From positions 23,623 to 87,622 of the forward strand of contig JAFGQK010000057.1 in NCBI GenBank assembly GCA_016935735.1: a stretch of 64,000 bases of DNA. The letters are read 5' to 3'. Both the position numbers and the translations under genes were made by a program. Below, piece after piece: positions 26,401 through 30,644 of this stretch. The DNA is from Spirochaetales bacterium. GTDB lineage: Bacteria; Spirochaetota; Spirochaetia; SZUA-6; JAFGRV01. Below the pieces are notes generated by a model. It made no database searches. It saw nothing but the letters and a program-made list of their open reading frames with translations, and had not been told where the DNA came from. The first letter of the stretch is position 1. The number at the start of each line of letters is the position of its first letter.

Positions 26401-29400
26401 ATTTTTTGCACCGGGAAAGCGGCCGGACATCGCAATAACCGCTATTTCATCAGACCGGGAGTCCTGGTATGACCGTTTTTTGAAATGAACATTATCATCT
26501 TTTTCTGTAAAATCATCAAACGTTACAGCGACCTTGCCGATATTTTTCCTGTCACCAATATATTGAAAAGCTTCCTTTATATTATGAGAAAAAAAGGTTT
26601 TAAAAACAATAGGAGTAATTAATCCATCGGCAATCATCGTTACCATAATCTGTAAGTAATCCTTTAGTTTATGCCCGTTTCTCCATAATTTTCGCAAGTC
26701 AATACTGTGAAATGATTGATTGTTCACCATATTCGAGAAATCCAGTGACCGTGTTGCCCGTAAACCCGCGACAGCAATTTCCAGGTACCTGCCTTCAGGT
26801 GCCAGCATGTTTATACCCTGTTGAATGGCATCGCCTGACAGGGTATTCAGGACAACATCTACTCCCCGTCCCCCGGTAATTTCCATTACTTTCTCTACCA
26901 GATTTTCAGTACTGTAATCAAATGTGTAATCCACTCCTATACTCTTTAAGTATTCACGTTTCCCGGCAGAACTGGAAGTCCCGTAGATCACACAATGCTT
27001 TAATTTAGCGAGTTGTACCGCCATCAAGCCCACACCCCCGGCAGCACTCTGGATAAAAACATGTTCACCATCAGCTAAATTACCTGTTTCATAAAGGCTG
27101 TAATATGCCGTGGTAAAAACATCCGGGAACCCGCATGCATCTTCAAAACTTAAAGCAGAAGGTTTCTTTACCGCGCTATTTACGGGAATATTGACATATT
27201 CCGCGTGTCCGCCTAATAAACTGCCGGTTAATCCGATAATTTCATCTCCTGTGCTGAAACTCTTAACGTTTTTACCTGTGGCATGAACAATACCTGCCAC
27301 TTGAAAACCGGTAACAAAGGGATAATCAGGCAGGGTAGGGTATAACCCCTTGACACATAATATATCTGCAAAATTGACCCCGGCGGCTTTGACTCTCACC
27401 AGTATTTCATTCTCTGCCGGCAGGTTTATTCTGATATTGTCTAATTTGAGATTACTGATTTCAGTTACACTATTAATTAACACACCTTTGCACATGAGAT
27501 AATCTGATTTCTGATCTGTATGTTCATGCTGTATTTCCTTTTTATCTATATCGCTATCATCATGGTCATTTGAAAGATGTACCGGAGGATTACCGGTTAT
27601 TGTATCCGGATCAACAACCCTTTCATATTGCTTGTTTGCCGTATTCTCCGGAGTATGGTCGATGAGTACGCCGGGATCTACAAATGTTAAAAGATAATCA
27701 CAAAGTTCATTGATAGTGGAGCAGTCATATAGTTTGACAACTTTAAAATTAATCTTGAAGACCTGATTCAGCTTTTTGGCAAATTCAACAGCCAGAATTG
27801 AATCAAGTCCCAGTTCTATAAATCGTTTATTGGAAGGAATTTTTGAACAGTCAACGAAAAGTATACCTGCTAAAATTTTCCTTAGTTTTTCTTTTACTAC
27901 TGCTTTAATTCCTGATTTATCCGGTTTATCTCCAGTCTGGTATTTTTCATTTATCTGCTTTAATTTTATTGAAGTATGGTTATTATTATTTATGGTATGC
28001 TGTGATTTACTTTCTGATTCGTTTTTATACAATACATTTGATTTTTCTGCATCCCCGGCCTTGTCCGGCTTATGAGAAGAATGATGAGGAGACAGATTTG
28101 CCGTCTTGCCCCGGTCAATCCAATATCTTTTCTTTTCAAAGGGATATGTGGGCAAGGATACCCTGTATGGTGCAGTATCATATAACAGATCCCAGGGAAT
28201 GTTATAGCCGGTTACCCAAAGACTGGCCAGTCTCCCGAGATCCTTTTTACCGGTAATAGCCTTTGTTTCATTATCGTTAAGCAGTTTTAATGGGGAAGCT
28301 TCTATGTCTATAGTTCCTCTATATGATCCGGGTATTCCGGTGTTGCTCCCCTGTATAAAATTTGTTAATGCTTCACAAAGTGATTCCATGTCTGAACAAA
28401 CAATCGCCAGGCGTTCTTCCATGGGTTCTCTTCCGGTTTGTAATGTATATGCTGCATTATCCAGGTTGAAATCCCGGCCAGCTTCATGGTTACCCTCCCG
28501 TTTGAGGAATTGAACCATTTTTTCTGCATATGCTAAAAGGCATTTCCCCGAATGGGCAGACAGGATGAAAATGTTTGGCTTGCTTTTTGTTTTTTTACTA
28601 TCACTACGATAGCCATCATCACGATGGATATATTCCTCTACAATTATATGGGCATTTGAACCCCCGCCGCCAAATGAATTGATGGCCGCACGCCTGGGAT
28701 ATTGCTGGGTAGTTCCTCCATTATCAATGGGTGTGGCATTCCAGGGAGCTTTCCGGGTTTGTATATAAAACGGAGAATTTTCCATCATTTCTGAATTAAC
28801 AATTTTTTCGGTATTTATTACCGGGACCTGCATTTTATATTTCATTTGAAGTAAAACCTTTGTTAACTGTACAATACCTGATGCTGCTTCCGGGTGGCCG
28901 ATATTGGATTTTACACTCCCAATGGAACAGAACCCCTTGTCTTTGGTAAACCTGGTAAAAGCATTAATAAGTGCTTCGAGTTCCTTATTGTCTCCTATAG
29001 CTGCCCCTGTCATTGAAGTTTCTATATAGCTTATGGTTCCGGGATCGATCCCGGCTTTATTTATTGTTTCTATAATTAAATCAGACTGCGCGGAACTGTC
29101 AGGAATGTTAAATCCAATGGTCGATCCGCAATGATTAATACCGGCTCCCTTTATGATACCATAAATATGGTCATGGTCCCTTTCTGCCATGGATAACGGT
29201 TTTAAAAGCACCGCACCAATACTCTCGGCAGGTATATATCCATCGCTGTCGCCGAGGATACCGCAGCTTCCTGATGTACTCAGCGAACCGATATTGTTCA
29301 GCGCTATGTATTTTGCCGGATGCAGGGTTAAATTAATACCGGCGGCAAAAGCGGCGGAACACTCCCCACGCAATATACTTTCACATGCCATTTGAATCGC

Positions 29401-30570
29401 TGTTAATGATGATGAACAGGCAGTATCGATGGCAATACTGGGACCCTTGAGATTGAAAAAGTAGGAACATCTGTTGACAATAGCCCAATAAGAGCCGGCA
29501 CTAAAATCAAAACGGGAAGCATCCTCTATAAACAGGTGGAAATGTTGATGCATGCAACCGAAAAATATTCCCACCTTATTATTTACACCCTGGATTGAAT
29601 TGATCCCTTCCCTTGTGTACCCGGCATCTTCCAGCGTTTCCCAGATAATTTCCAGAAGAAGCCTTATCTGGGGATCAATATAAGGCGCCTCTCTTGGCGA
29701 AAAATTGAAGAATAAAGGATCAAACTTATCCACATCATCGATAAAGGCTCCCCATTTGCTGCATGATTTCCCGGGTTTCTGTTTTTCCGGATCATAGTAA
29801 TCCTGCCAATTCCAGCGGTCCGGGGGGATTTCGGTAATTAAATTTTTTCCGTTTATCAGATTATCCCAGAATTCCCCGGGGTTTTTAGAACCCGGGTATC
29901 TTCCGCTCATTCCAATAATTGCAATATCATGATCTCTGTTCGATTCCCGAGAAGGCTGGTATAACCTGTTTTTTAACTTGAGCGTGCTTTTCTTATTAAG
30001 TTGTTTTCCTGTATTTTCCTGAACTGAAGGAGGAGGGTCATTGGCTGCTTCAGTCTTTTTTATCATTTCGCCGGTTAAATATTCAGCCAGGTCGGATATG
30101 TTTTGAAATCTTGACAATAAATCATCAGGCAGTTTTCCAAAATGGGTTTCTAATGTTCGCATTAATTCCGTTATTTCCTGGCTTCCCGGATCTTTACCCT
30201 GCAATCTATTTAAATATGCATTAATGGTATTGAGTTCCTGCGCTTGCTTTTCTTCAGGCGATTCCACAACAACAGGCGGCGGCGGATTTTCTTCTTTCTC
30301 TTTTTTTTGAGGAGGACTACCCGTATCAACATTAAAAAAAGGAGCCAGATAATCAACGAGTTTGTTTATGGTTGGGTATTCATATAAAACCTGCTTTTGC
30401 AGTTTAAGGTTAAACAGCTTATTCAGCTTATTGATTAATTCAACCCCAATAATTGAATCCATTCCGAAGTCCTGCAGATTCTTATTAACATTGATTTCAG
30501 ACGGTTCTATGAAAAGTATCTCTGCGGCACTTTTTATTACCATATTTTTAATGTCTAAAGCATTATCCAT
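5476..30570 (-). CDS. Trans-AT polyketide synthase A, 8364 aa, seven KS domains
   Basis: This is the central megasynthase, a single open frame of 25 kb. Order: ACP5 (5-78), a degenerate ACP-like segment (about 105-170), KS6 lacking a catalytic His, ACP6, a medium-chain reductase-type ER, KS7-ACP7, KS8-KR-ACP8, KS9-KR-ACP9, KS10-ACP10, KS11-DH-KR-ACP11, KS12-KR-ACP12, and a C-terminal helix (last 35 residues) fitting a docking element for protein C. Each KS is followed by the LPxYPF...W adaptor motif typical of trans-AT PKS. No AT or thioesterase is seen. It begins directly with an ACP, so it completes the module whose KS5 ends protein B. The ATG at 30568-30570 follows GAAGGGGAAA. Four clear palindromic mini-elements are embedded in the gene, plus one possible degenerate copy. 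Confidence 0.97.
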   Translation of the reverse strand: MDNALDIKNMVIKSAAEILFIEPSEINVNKNLQDFGMDSIIGVELINKLNKLFNLKLQKQVLYEYPTINKLVDYLAPFFNVDTGSPPQKKEKEENPPPPVVVESPEEKQAQELNTINAYLNRLQGKDPGSQEITELMRTLETHFGKLPDDLLSRFQNISDLAEYLTGEMIKKTEAANDPPPSVQENTGKQLNKKSTLKLKNRLYQPSRESNRDHDIAIIGMSGRYPGSKNPGEFWDNLINGKNLITEIPPDRWNWQDYYDPEKQKPGKSCSKWGAFIDDVDKFDPLFFNFSPREAPYIDPQIRLLLEIIWETLEDAGYTREGINSIQGVNNKVGIFFGCMHQHFHLFIEDASRFDFSAGSYWAIVNRCSYFFNLKGPSIAIDTACSSSLTAIQMACESILRGECSAAFAAGINLTLHPAKYIALNNIGSLSTSGSCGILGDSDGYIPAESIGAVLLKPLSMAERDHDHIYGIIKGAGINHCGSTIGFNIPDSSAQSDLIIETINKAGIDPGTISYIETSMTGAAIGDNKELEALINAFTRFTKDKGFCSIGSVKSNIGHPEAASGIVQLTKVLLQMKYKMQVPVINTEKIVNSEMMENSPFYIQTRKAPWNATPIDNGGTTQQYPRRAAINSFGGGGSNAHIIVEEYIHRDDGYRSDSKKTKSKPNIFILSAHSGKCLLAYAEKMVQFLKREGNHEAGRDFNLDNAAYTLQTGREPMEERLAIVCSDMESLCEALTNFIQGSNTGIPGSYRGTIDIEASPLKLLNDNETKAITGKKDLGRLASLWVTGYNIPWDLLYDTAPYRVSLPTYPFEKKRYWIDRGKTANLSPHHSSHKPDKAGDAEKSNVLYKNESESKSQHTINNNNHTSIKLKQINEKYQTGDKPDKSGIKAVVKEKLRKILAGILFVDCSKIPSNKRFIELGLDSILAVEFAKKLNQVFKINFKVVKLYDCSTINELCDYLLTFVDPGVLIDHTPENTANKQYERVVDPDTITGNPPVHLSNDHDDSDIDKKEIQHEHTDQKSDYLMCKGVLINSVTEISNLKLDNIRINLPAENEILVRVKAAGVNFADILCVKGLYPTLPDYPFVTGFQVAGIVHATGKNVKSFSTGDEIIGLTGSLLGGHAEYVNIPVNSAVKKPSALSFEDACGFPDVFTTAYYSLYETGNLADGEHVFIQSAAGGVGLMAVQLAKLKHCVIYGTSSSAGKREYLKSIGVDYTFDYSTENLVEKVMEITGGRGVDVVLNTLSGDAIQQGINMLAPEGRYLEIAVAGLRATRSLDFSNMVNNQSFHSIDLRKLWRNGHKLKDYLQIMVTMIADGLITPIVFKTFFSHNIKEAFQYIGDRKNIGKVAVTFDDFTEKDDNVHFKKRSYQDSRSDEIAVIAMSGRFPGAKNIRQFWHNVTMGINSISGIPAERWNSNHFYDSHSGTSNKTYSKWGGFLQDADKFDSLFFNITPMEAGMMDPQQRLFLEEAWKTFEAGGYTPDKLSGKKCGVFVGVGPGDYNQPDVSRENNLNAFSLIGSANSITAGRISYLFNLKGPCMSIDTACSSSLVAVHQACKSIISGECECAIAGGVSVLTTPAMHIMTSKAEMISRSGQCRTFDNSADGFVLGEGVGAVLLKPLKKALEDNDHIYGVIKGSHINQDGQTNGITAPSADSQTALQTELYDSIGINPADIEYIEAHGTGTKLGDPIEIEALTNSFRKYTTRKNYCAVGSVKTNIGHGLASAGIAGLIKTLLCLHYKKLVPSINYQTPNEFIDLGNSPFYVNTVYKNWEKTGTGPRLAAISSFGFSGTNVHVVLEEAPVRNESVMTEKKPYYLILLSAKSPDALKKSVHQMIEWLESGNHSVSLENISYTSATGRKHFDYRIAIIAGNKQELIEELTAIKANRKSKEHIIGNGIVQDQEYVHTDEASSIIYTLIKEKSLIPGEYQRLLRQLGTIYVHGGNPDWDRLYGRGYSICQDFPPYPFTRSRYWKNQGNRTYNDGGSESGRDVQKNNGVQELMTSNTITDDHLKLLIREYIKDVIGRVTGIKRVILDSQFTFGKFGIDSLVGKEIIKSFEGDTGNLPATLLFENLTIEDLGEYFLQNHKKTFENMFKGTLKNSKRADLSAQSHHRTVDDSITGVAIYKESTSDITGFNNSPDIAVIGISGRYPCSGTLDEFWINLKNGRDCISEIPPDRWDFRQFYDPDPAKAKQGKIYSKWGGFLKDVDKFDTLFFAISPKDAEVMDPQERLFLETAWAALNDAGYTGKRLKSLEKEVGVFAGVTTYTYQLLLSERRNPDDVVIPDSSPWTIVNRLSYFMDFNGPSIPVDTACSSSLTAIHMACESLKNGNCRMAIAGGINLYLHHSKYIVMSQSRILSPNGKCCSFGNQADGIVPGEGVGVFVLKPLETAIKDGDYIYALIKATSINHGGSTSGYTVPNPVAQTRLIENTLKKSGLDAHTITCIEAHGTGTILGDPIEIKGLTDAFKNYTNDHQFCSIGSVKSNIGHLEAAAGIAGLTKLIMQLKNKQFVPTLYCDVINPNIALEKTPFYIQKHNTEWDTNNLENCPRRAGISSFGAGGVNAFAIVEEFNNHPAGNNEKESGSYIFVLSARNRERLKEYTQSFLNFLKGIAENNRASTMLKSVTGETGTSAADVQRHDWVNDNISFESMIYTLQDGREAMEERLALVVSDFSDLYAKLTDYSQNKMGITGLYAGNISDNGNDAEINHHQDDLKRFYMDRDVATLAKFWVTGGDIEWKMLYHPNTPGIIPLPPYPFARERYWAGTVSQIREGDTTIDKPEEQKATGTIFYTPVWQPCPLAEKPVRVSDTGKILVFDNDHHFAAALATLDADFILVRPGNKFSCTQDNEYEINPFHSEDYNLLIKNLVKKQLKFFRIIHAWSTMDFSEEEKKIKEQLQMSIYSLMYVSQALMKYVKNEVIDLLYIYHTHENHHPAYEGVRGFAKTIYLENPSFHYRIIGIKNAPLHHYAGQLITEFDNFNESVPEIHYNHQTRLEKKITEYYPTHGSGGHPVFKEKGVYLITGGMGGLGLIFAGFIMRNYRVNLVLTGRSEPDEQKLAKIRELESPGLEVIYIKSDISDEGDTKRLIDSIKARHGTLNGIIHSAGIIRDSFIIKKTAEEMDRVFAAKVFGTLWLDKYTRDGSLDFFILFSSIAGVFGNTGQGDYAYGNSFMDSFAGLRNRLKRPGITISIQWPLWEAGGMHVSDEQAKAIKANTGISLLGKEAGIKAFQAALTLNMDNVIIFNGDTRKIRQALSGYTVKNKDNQIGNIIEANPGFQVTGMPVEFNGTEPNSELSHMTELYLKEMLSKETKLPVSRIESKQPFEKYGIDSIMITDMNKQLEKCFGKLSKTLFYEYQDIYQLAGYFVEKHKDTLMKLLKTDREESLITDKPHDKKTGSFSLHHMAGPDSIHREYSETGDGDIAIIGLSGRYPFAEHLDEFWDNLKNGKDCISVIPEERWDFNTYYDQEKGKAGKYYTKWGGFIKDIDKFDPLFFNMSPGEAELIDPQERLFLETAWHAIEDAGYPRSRLEKYKTGVFAGITYGDYQLLGVENSSKDRVVALHSSHASVANRVSYFFNLNGPSIALDTMCSSSLTAIHLACNSLRYGECEIALAGGVNICLHPNKYIQLSYGKFMSTDGRCRSFGEGGDGFVPGEGVGVAVLKLLNHAEKDRDHIYAVIKASSINHGGKTNGYTVPNPNSQAGIIAEVLEKAKISPRTVNYIEAHGTGTSLGDPIEITGLVKAFEKYTGDKQFCSIGSVKSNIGHLEAAAGIAGLTKVILQMKHEVLVPSIHTDKLNPNIDFQDTPFYVQRSLGKWEQVELQDEGIMKKYPRRAGLSSFGAGGSNAHILLEEYLINYNRASTNVEEYQLQPVNTKQEAGKHYIVTLSAKNKERLKEYAENIIRYIDNKSINIADIAYTLQLHREAMEYRLAVIAENRDQLKEKLLAFCNGEEGHGSYEGNIKENRKVNPLLFDGEEEQNYIQSIINGKKYEKLARLWTLGGEIDWKQLYTAGTPAFIELPLYPFLKARHWIPEQQQQTDSILFFNNVWEKADIQLCPLDVSPQKLLLIFDNNPRLWEEMQRNLKQHNGLSLQAVLVEPGNRFEDNGQGRFVINKNDEKDYLQLFTCLRDKGFIPGNIIHLWSFEDSIHRHLQPDPNAVEEPDYHGIKNQLNSGLYSVFYLTRVLLKYASEHEITLLYAYPAGGVVQPRFAAVSSFLKTAHQENSRLKCKSVGIERTSTPGLKQILLSELEYQEAGCTEITYQNSVRYKKTLVENSIQNEKKQTNLLKQGGVYLITGGAGSIGLCLARFLAQKYGAKLILTGRSFLSAEKTQIIENMKAGGREVVYIQADVTDKKEVSHLILTARNLYGAINGIIHSAGVKLDALIQKKNASDVEKVIGPKVFGTIILDALTRDEKLDFFMLFSSTAAVTGNRGQGDYAFANCFMDCYVEVREELRKQGKRHGKTLSINWPLWEKTSMNVDEHTLKLMSTIAGITLLSTEDGMDIFLKALSSGTNHLVVFKGNPVKIKKYLKQEGQSTAIVREDHHPISITMDDKELTAKLKEVIANCVSKILKIDVNLIDFDDDMMEYGFDSVTQTRLINEINEIFGLEQGPAIFYELKNPTLDSLVQKLLHQDRELFHAYFHGTAAPPGTQIPETTPDAVHQQDGVLAGTLQHQEGATLLYNDNSVSTQRKIPLIQPIAITGMYCEMPGSKNGAAFWENLVKVKDLITSIPPERLELGAFKGLDSRVKWGGFINDIDKFDAIFFGISPREAKYMDPQQRRLLQGVWKAIEDAGYRAGELSGTKTGVFIGTASTDYFELWREYTRDSDAYSSTGMASSIMANRISYLFNFTGPSESLNTACSSSLVAVCTAFNAINLGQCDLAIAGGVNILIASTPYNALNAAGILNPEGRCKTFDDSANGYIRGEGSGVLILKPLDKALADKDHIYAIIRGVAVNHGGKANSLTAPNALAQAELLIEAYSRAGIMPGDVSYIETHGTGTKLGDPVEINGLKKAFEELYRKSGIPVPQKPHCGIGSVKANIGHLEAAAGIAGLIKTLLAMKHKVLPGLVHFKTLNSQIKLEDSPFYIVKETQPWERIKRAEGSVIPRIAGVSSFGFGGTNAHVVLEEYEGNNNRNPQKNFPRLIILSARDKKRLNEYASDLLAYLIEQLKNNPENNISLEDISYTFQMGRENMDERLSIITADIKDLIHILEQYCKDNKNIDNCYSGNARAGKNISQNKQVLDKALQEKNIEILAQLWVQGADINWLLLYDKPYPQRVSLPTYPFTGKKIWFDTIEAEEVKVTGNAETIMTLKTGTGIPSGSTDVKASHTIESTKNKKLVLKEPGGMNQNAHIKRSSETANHMVDKTGTLTAMDPAETLKIIILKHLSHILHFPVNEIEEDVPMREYGLDSIGSVELINVLNKEFGSNFKAVLLYDYHTVEKLADYIASNSTNILPLIGKSIQEECTGDNIYSLAEKKEDTTVTIRVSGSENEILYKKPESIPGTPSRDVAIIGISCRFPHAADFQEFWNNLRDGVDCITEVPGSRWDVGQFYHPDPTKPDKTYCKWGGFLDDVDKFDPLFFRITPSDAEVIDPQQRLFLEESYKALEIAGYSDKKINGINCGVYVGIVNMNDYGNMLHDARYSENLGHALLGNTNSILASRISYFLNLKGPALAIDTACSSSLVAIHLAYKAILEGEVDMALAGGVMLQLSSTRFILTSKSGALSHLGRCSTFDNRADGYVPGEGVGVIVLKSLHKALKDRDHIFGVIKGSAINQDGTTNGITVPSAESQYNLELKVYQEYNINPESISYVEAHGTGTKLGDPIELTALTNSFRQFTDKKQFCAIGSVKTNIGHGASSAGIASAIKVLLSLQNRKIPPSLHYKSPNEHIDFPESPFYVNTQLRDWEPPDNFPRRAVVSGFGLSGTNCHMVIEEAPLINKQAYREMYPFHLIVLSAKTKAALERKIIDLEILLSNESSHLRLQDISYTLSVGRSHYAVRLALVVNGINDLIQKLKGFSEKGLDQEDSFFGIKKKSAGRDSGLLKKTKEIINEIKDSNNTDKDVYKERLLLLAELYVNGYDPCFMDIFESKDVCTILLPVYPFEKKICWFPSPSARSIDQEKAIQPVMNDSIKDKLIILEKNAYPPGRLFKVTVSGNEFYLNDHMIDGEKVFPAVSCLEMARAAGEMLFETTVTELKNVILAQPLIVRDKPEDIYLNLARSNGRYEFRISTKNNENQVIYHSQGFIEQKTKDPEKYTDEYIDVEAVKARSRNSIEKADIYEIYNQVGVKYGRCFQSIRKLFYSQEEALSIILPDTEVMNNTGGFVLHPTYMDALLQTTLGIVLGSNGVQKTNYLPFVIGEVIICNPIGQCSTELNSDNKKTWWPYYGYATKLESKNKSNNQVIKFNIKLLDKSGKVLVKLNDFSAKATGYRKPDISVPEFKIENRYNPGLTYYCLDYQKKSATTGFNNKAEAGYTLLFEDDSPFTKALEKHGIDRKKLITVKPGKSFDNDNGLIYRIDPVLEGDYIRLFDELKEKNILPHYIIHTWSFLHCSNDMEKGLDYSIYSVFCLLKALIKTRLKDQVKLLYIFPNSKQQPQPQFSAVKAFVKSVGKENPGLMIKTIEIFQNEIKETSGILPELVHQVLMEFEDDPANQIKYDHKERYVEYVREVDLESEIKNTAGNPAVFKHKGVYIITGGTGGLGLIFAKYLIEKYNATLILINRSRPGNDKLKIINKLNSPGGKIEYMTADVSKPDQIKGAIKKIKSRFGHINGLIHSAGILKDSYLHNKNLADLKDVLAPKVHGTIFLNEILCHEELDVFIMFSAIAALFGNAGQSGYAYANCFLDNYAKMLAEEPRENRGTLKNNNRASTVLKSYQHILSINWPLWKDGGMKLDQRLYDMLKTSGMNPLSTADGIQALEMALLSGRHQLLVVDSETVDDFNPVGIPVNFKGVADEKVEKIETDSTNTFSTHFNLEQKLKEEIREVISHQIKMPVSEIENDKSLMEYGFDSINLTVLANLINEKFHLDMTPAVFFDLDEMTINSLVSFMNKEYKGLLCGYYSHNHSQSPPLEIKPGNELISTAESDNNNMIEKNRTTVIPYTGGSPRLGKEPIAIIGMGGIMPQSNNLDEFWKHLEKGDCLVTEIPGERWDWQEFYGNHMEGGNKTSSKWAAFMKSVKNFDANFFNISRREAELMDPQQRIMLETVWAATEDAGYCAADLAKLRTGLFIGVSNSDYSLVLNGYMSEIHAQAATGLSHAMIGNRISYFFDFHGPCEVINTACSSSLVAIHRAAESIHMENCDMAIAGGVNVILSPMAQLAFSKVGVLSDDGKCRAFDKDANGIVRGEGCGVILLKPLSRAMKDNDTIYAVIKGSYENHGGHSSSLTAPNHNSQADLLKNAYQRAGILPNTISYIECHGTGTQMGDKVEINGIKKAFEDLYKSYGITADTRNYCGLGSVKTNIGHLEAASGIAGIIKVLLAMKHKTLPANINFNQLNPYIELDDSPFYIVNSARPWEPIMDKDNNEIPRRAGVSSFGLGGTNAHIVLEEFNKPVQHITIRKPEKYLMVFSAKNHDRLKEYAKKYVTCLSDIPSRDEEFAVNLSFTLQVGRTPMKERLALVCKNIQELKEKLALFCENKSNISDLYPGSIDNAGNEINSIFSGQNGEVLVKELIHSQAYDKLARIWCLGAHINWRLLYGEIQPERISLPTYPFAQDIYWPDKISSHEDKHHKTNPVHTTQGTTGGWFYRPVWESEELPAEKENSLKDVKGTVLVIYTEDSKKLADTFYKAHESDMVLLVQLGKCTKQFPDGTWELALQEPGAFASCLDSIEHVKTIYFLGGICKNLHSLNDVKSFENTQEKGIISLFRLVKALGEYGLTQKAVNLKIVTNNVYRVLPDDRIIPLAGALDGFAKVLMKEYPAMNISYLDIDYKEEPVVSGDDQKTGDMNTVKIIIREPGNKNGDTIAIRRGERYVRKLLPADLPRVHTNAFKENGVYLIPGGAGGIGFQLALHLAQMVKAKLVLLGRSPLDSDKEKKIAEIEAKGGNAVYLQADIADPLSLNKVIDHIITHFEHINGVIHSAVVLNDGIVDLIKEETLRGVLRPKTTGSIVLCNVCKGLNIDFMLYFSSAASFTGNAGRGAYTAASTFEDALASYMDQKSGFTTRTINWGYWGNIGIASSAEYEKRFKARNVLAIETGEGMEAIQRILANPGPQIMMLKLDKNVQENGNVQAKNDDTENKPVHDLSSTQVQENSVEVDSEDFISLTIARILCSSLKLNPDEMSGNTAFSDLGVDSVLAIEIVHKINTELGIQLRSTELFNYSTINQLTHYIKNNFNINYTPLQKNEDPLEEKLCTLLEQMKRGLMDIETVDQQIKALQ
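5479..9265 (-). other. Module 12: KS-KR-ACP plus docking tail
   Basis: KS12 is complete (NTACSSS, ECHGTGT, NIGH). KR12 departs from the others: IPGGAGGIG for the cofactor loop and AYTAAS where YxxxN is expected, so its activity or specificity is uncertain. ACP12 has GVDSVL. The final helix (EKLCTLLEQMKRGLMDIE) likely docks with protein C. Confidence 0.8.
9430..14070 (-). other. Module 11: KS-DH-KR-ACP
   Basis: KS11 is complete. DH11 keeps HMIDGEKVFP and YMDALLQ and has an extra stretch near 11440-11500 compared with the other DHs. KR11 has ITGGTGGLG and YAYAN and is interrupted before LSINW by a palindromic element. ACP11 has GFDSIN. An alkene is expected. Confidence 0.83.
9977..10020 (-). 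repeat. Palindromic mini-element copy 1 (in KR11)
   Basis: Stem CTTCAAC/GTTGAAG (9979-9995, 3-base loop) plus the tail CCCGATTGTTATTTTTCAAG followed by GTGCC. Translated as GTLKNNNRASTVLKS, just before the LSINWPLW strand of KR11. The other KRs lack this stretch. Confidence 0.85.
14230..16510 (-). other. Module 10: KS-ACP
   Basis: KS10 is complete (NTACSSS, ETHGTGT, NIGH). No reducing domain. ACP10 reads GLDSIGSVELINVLN. A beta-keto or later-modified position is expected. Confidence 0.82.
16690..20330 (-). other. Module 9: KS-KR-ACP
   Basis: KS9 has DTMCSSS, EAHGTGT and NIGH. KR9 has ITGGAGSIG, VKLDA and YAFAN. ACP9 has GFDSVT, the type otherwise seen after DH-KR pairs, yet no DH is present here. 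A palindromic element sits right after KS9. Confidence 0.83.
18992..19040 (-). repeat. Palindromic mini-element copy 2 (after KS9)
   Basis: Stem CCTCAAC/GTTGAGG (18996-19013, 4-base loop) with the tail CACGATTGTAATTTATTAGA. Translated as YNRASTNVEEY directly after the KS end LLEEY. GATACTCCTC and GATACTCTTC flank the element like a target duplication. Confidence 0.85.
20470..24170 (-). other. Module 8: KS-KR-ACP
   Basis: KS8 is complete though it ends GGVNAF where most have NAH. KR8 has ITGGMGGLG, IIRDS and YAYGN. ACP8 has GIDSIM. Expected result is a beta-hydroxyl. A palindromic element lies between KS and KR. Confidence 0.83.
22712..22743 (-). repeat. Palindromic mini-element copy 3 (module 8 linker)
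   Basis: Stem TTCAAC/GTTGAA (22715-22729) and CCCGGTTGTTCTC. Translated as NNRASTMLKS in the linker between KS8 and the post-KS adaptor. The far tail is eroded. Confidence 0.8.
24252..24291 (-). repeat. Palindromic mini-element copy 4, variant stem (module 7/8 linker)
   Basis: The tail CCCGTTTGCTGTTTTTCAAG then GTGCC matches copy 1 almost base for base, but the stem is a different perfect palindrome, GGGCTGAC/GTCAGCCC (24252-24269). Translated GTLKNSKRADLSAQ. Tail conservation with a compensated stem suggests selection on the fold. Confidence 0.75.
24310..26445 (-). other. Module 7: KS-ACP
   Basis: KS7 is complete (DTACSSS, EAHGTGT, NIGH). There is no reductive domain, so a beta-keto group or a trans-acting modification is expected. 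ACP7 reads GIDSLVG. A variant palindromic element follows in the linker to KS8. Confidence 0.82.
26500..29950 (-). other. Module 6: inactive KS-ACP-ER
   Basis: KS6 keeps DTACSSS and NIGH, but EAHGTGTxLGDPIE has become ETSMTGAAIGDNKE (about 28983-29025), losing the first catalytic His. It should transfer but not elongate. ACP6 (GLDSILAVEF) is followed by an ER of the medium-chain reductase type (SAAGGVGLMAVQLAK) although no KR or DH is present. Confidence 0.85.
30060..30555 (-). other. ACP5 followed by a degenerate ACP-like segment (protein A)
   Basis: ACP5 (GMDSIIGVEL, Ser codon at 30454-30456) completes module 5. After a proline-rich linker, residues about 105-170 align with the C-terminal half of ACP8: FGKLPDDLLSRFQNISDLAEY against FGKLSKTLFYEYQDIYQLAGY. 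The modified-Ser motif has become DPGSQ, so it is probably non-functional. Confidence 0.65.
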
Positions 30571-30644
30571 TATTTTCCCCTTCAGGATTTATAAAATTAA
30601 CAACAAATTTTATTTATTTTAAAAAATTATAATTTTTAATGTAT

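Noticed and set aside
5476-30570. AT domains or NRPS domains inside the megasynthases
   Set aside because: Post-KS linkers with the LPxYPF motif can look like AT starts, but no GHSxG acyltransferase site or condensation/adenylation motif was seen.
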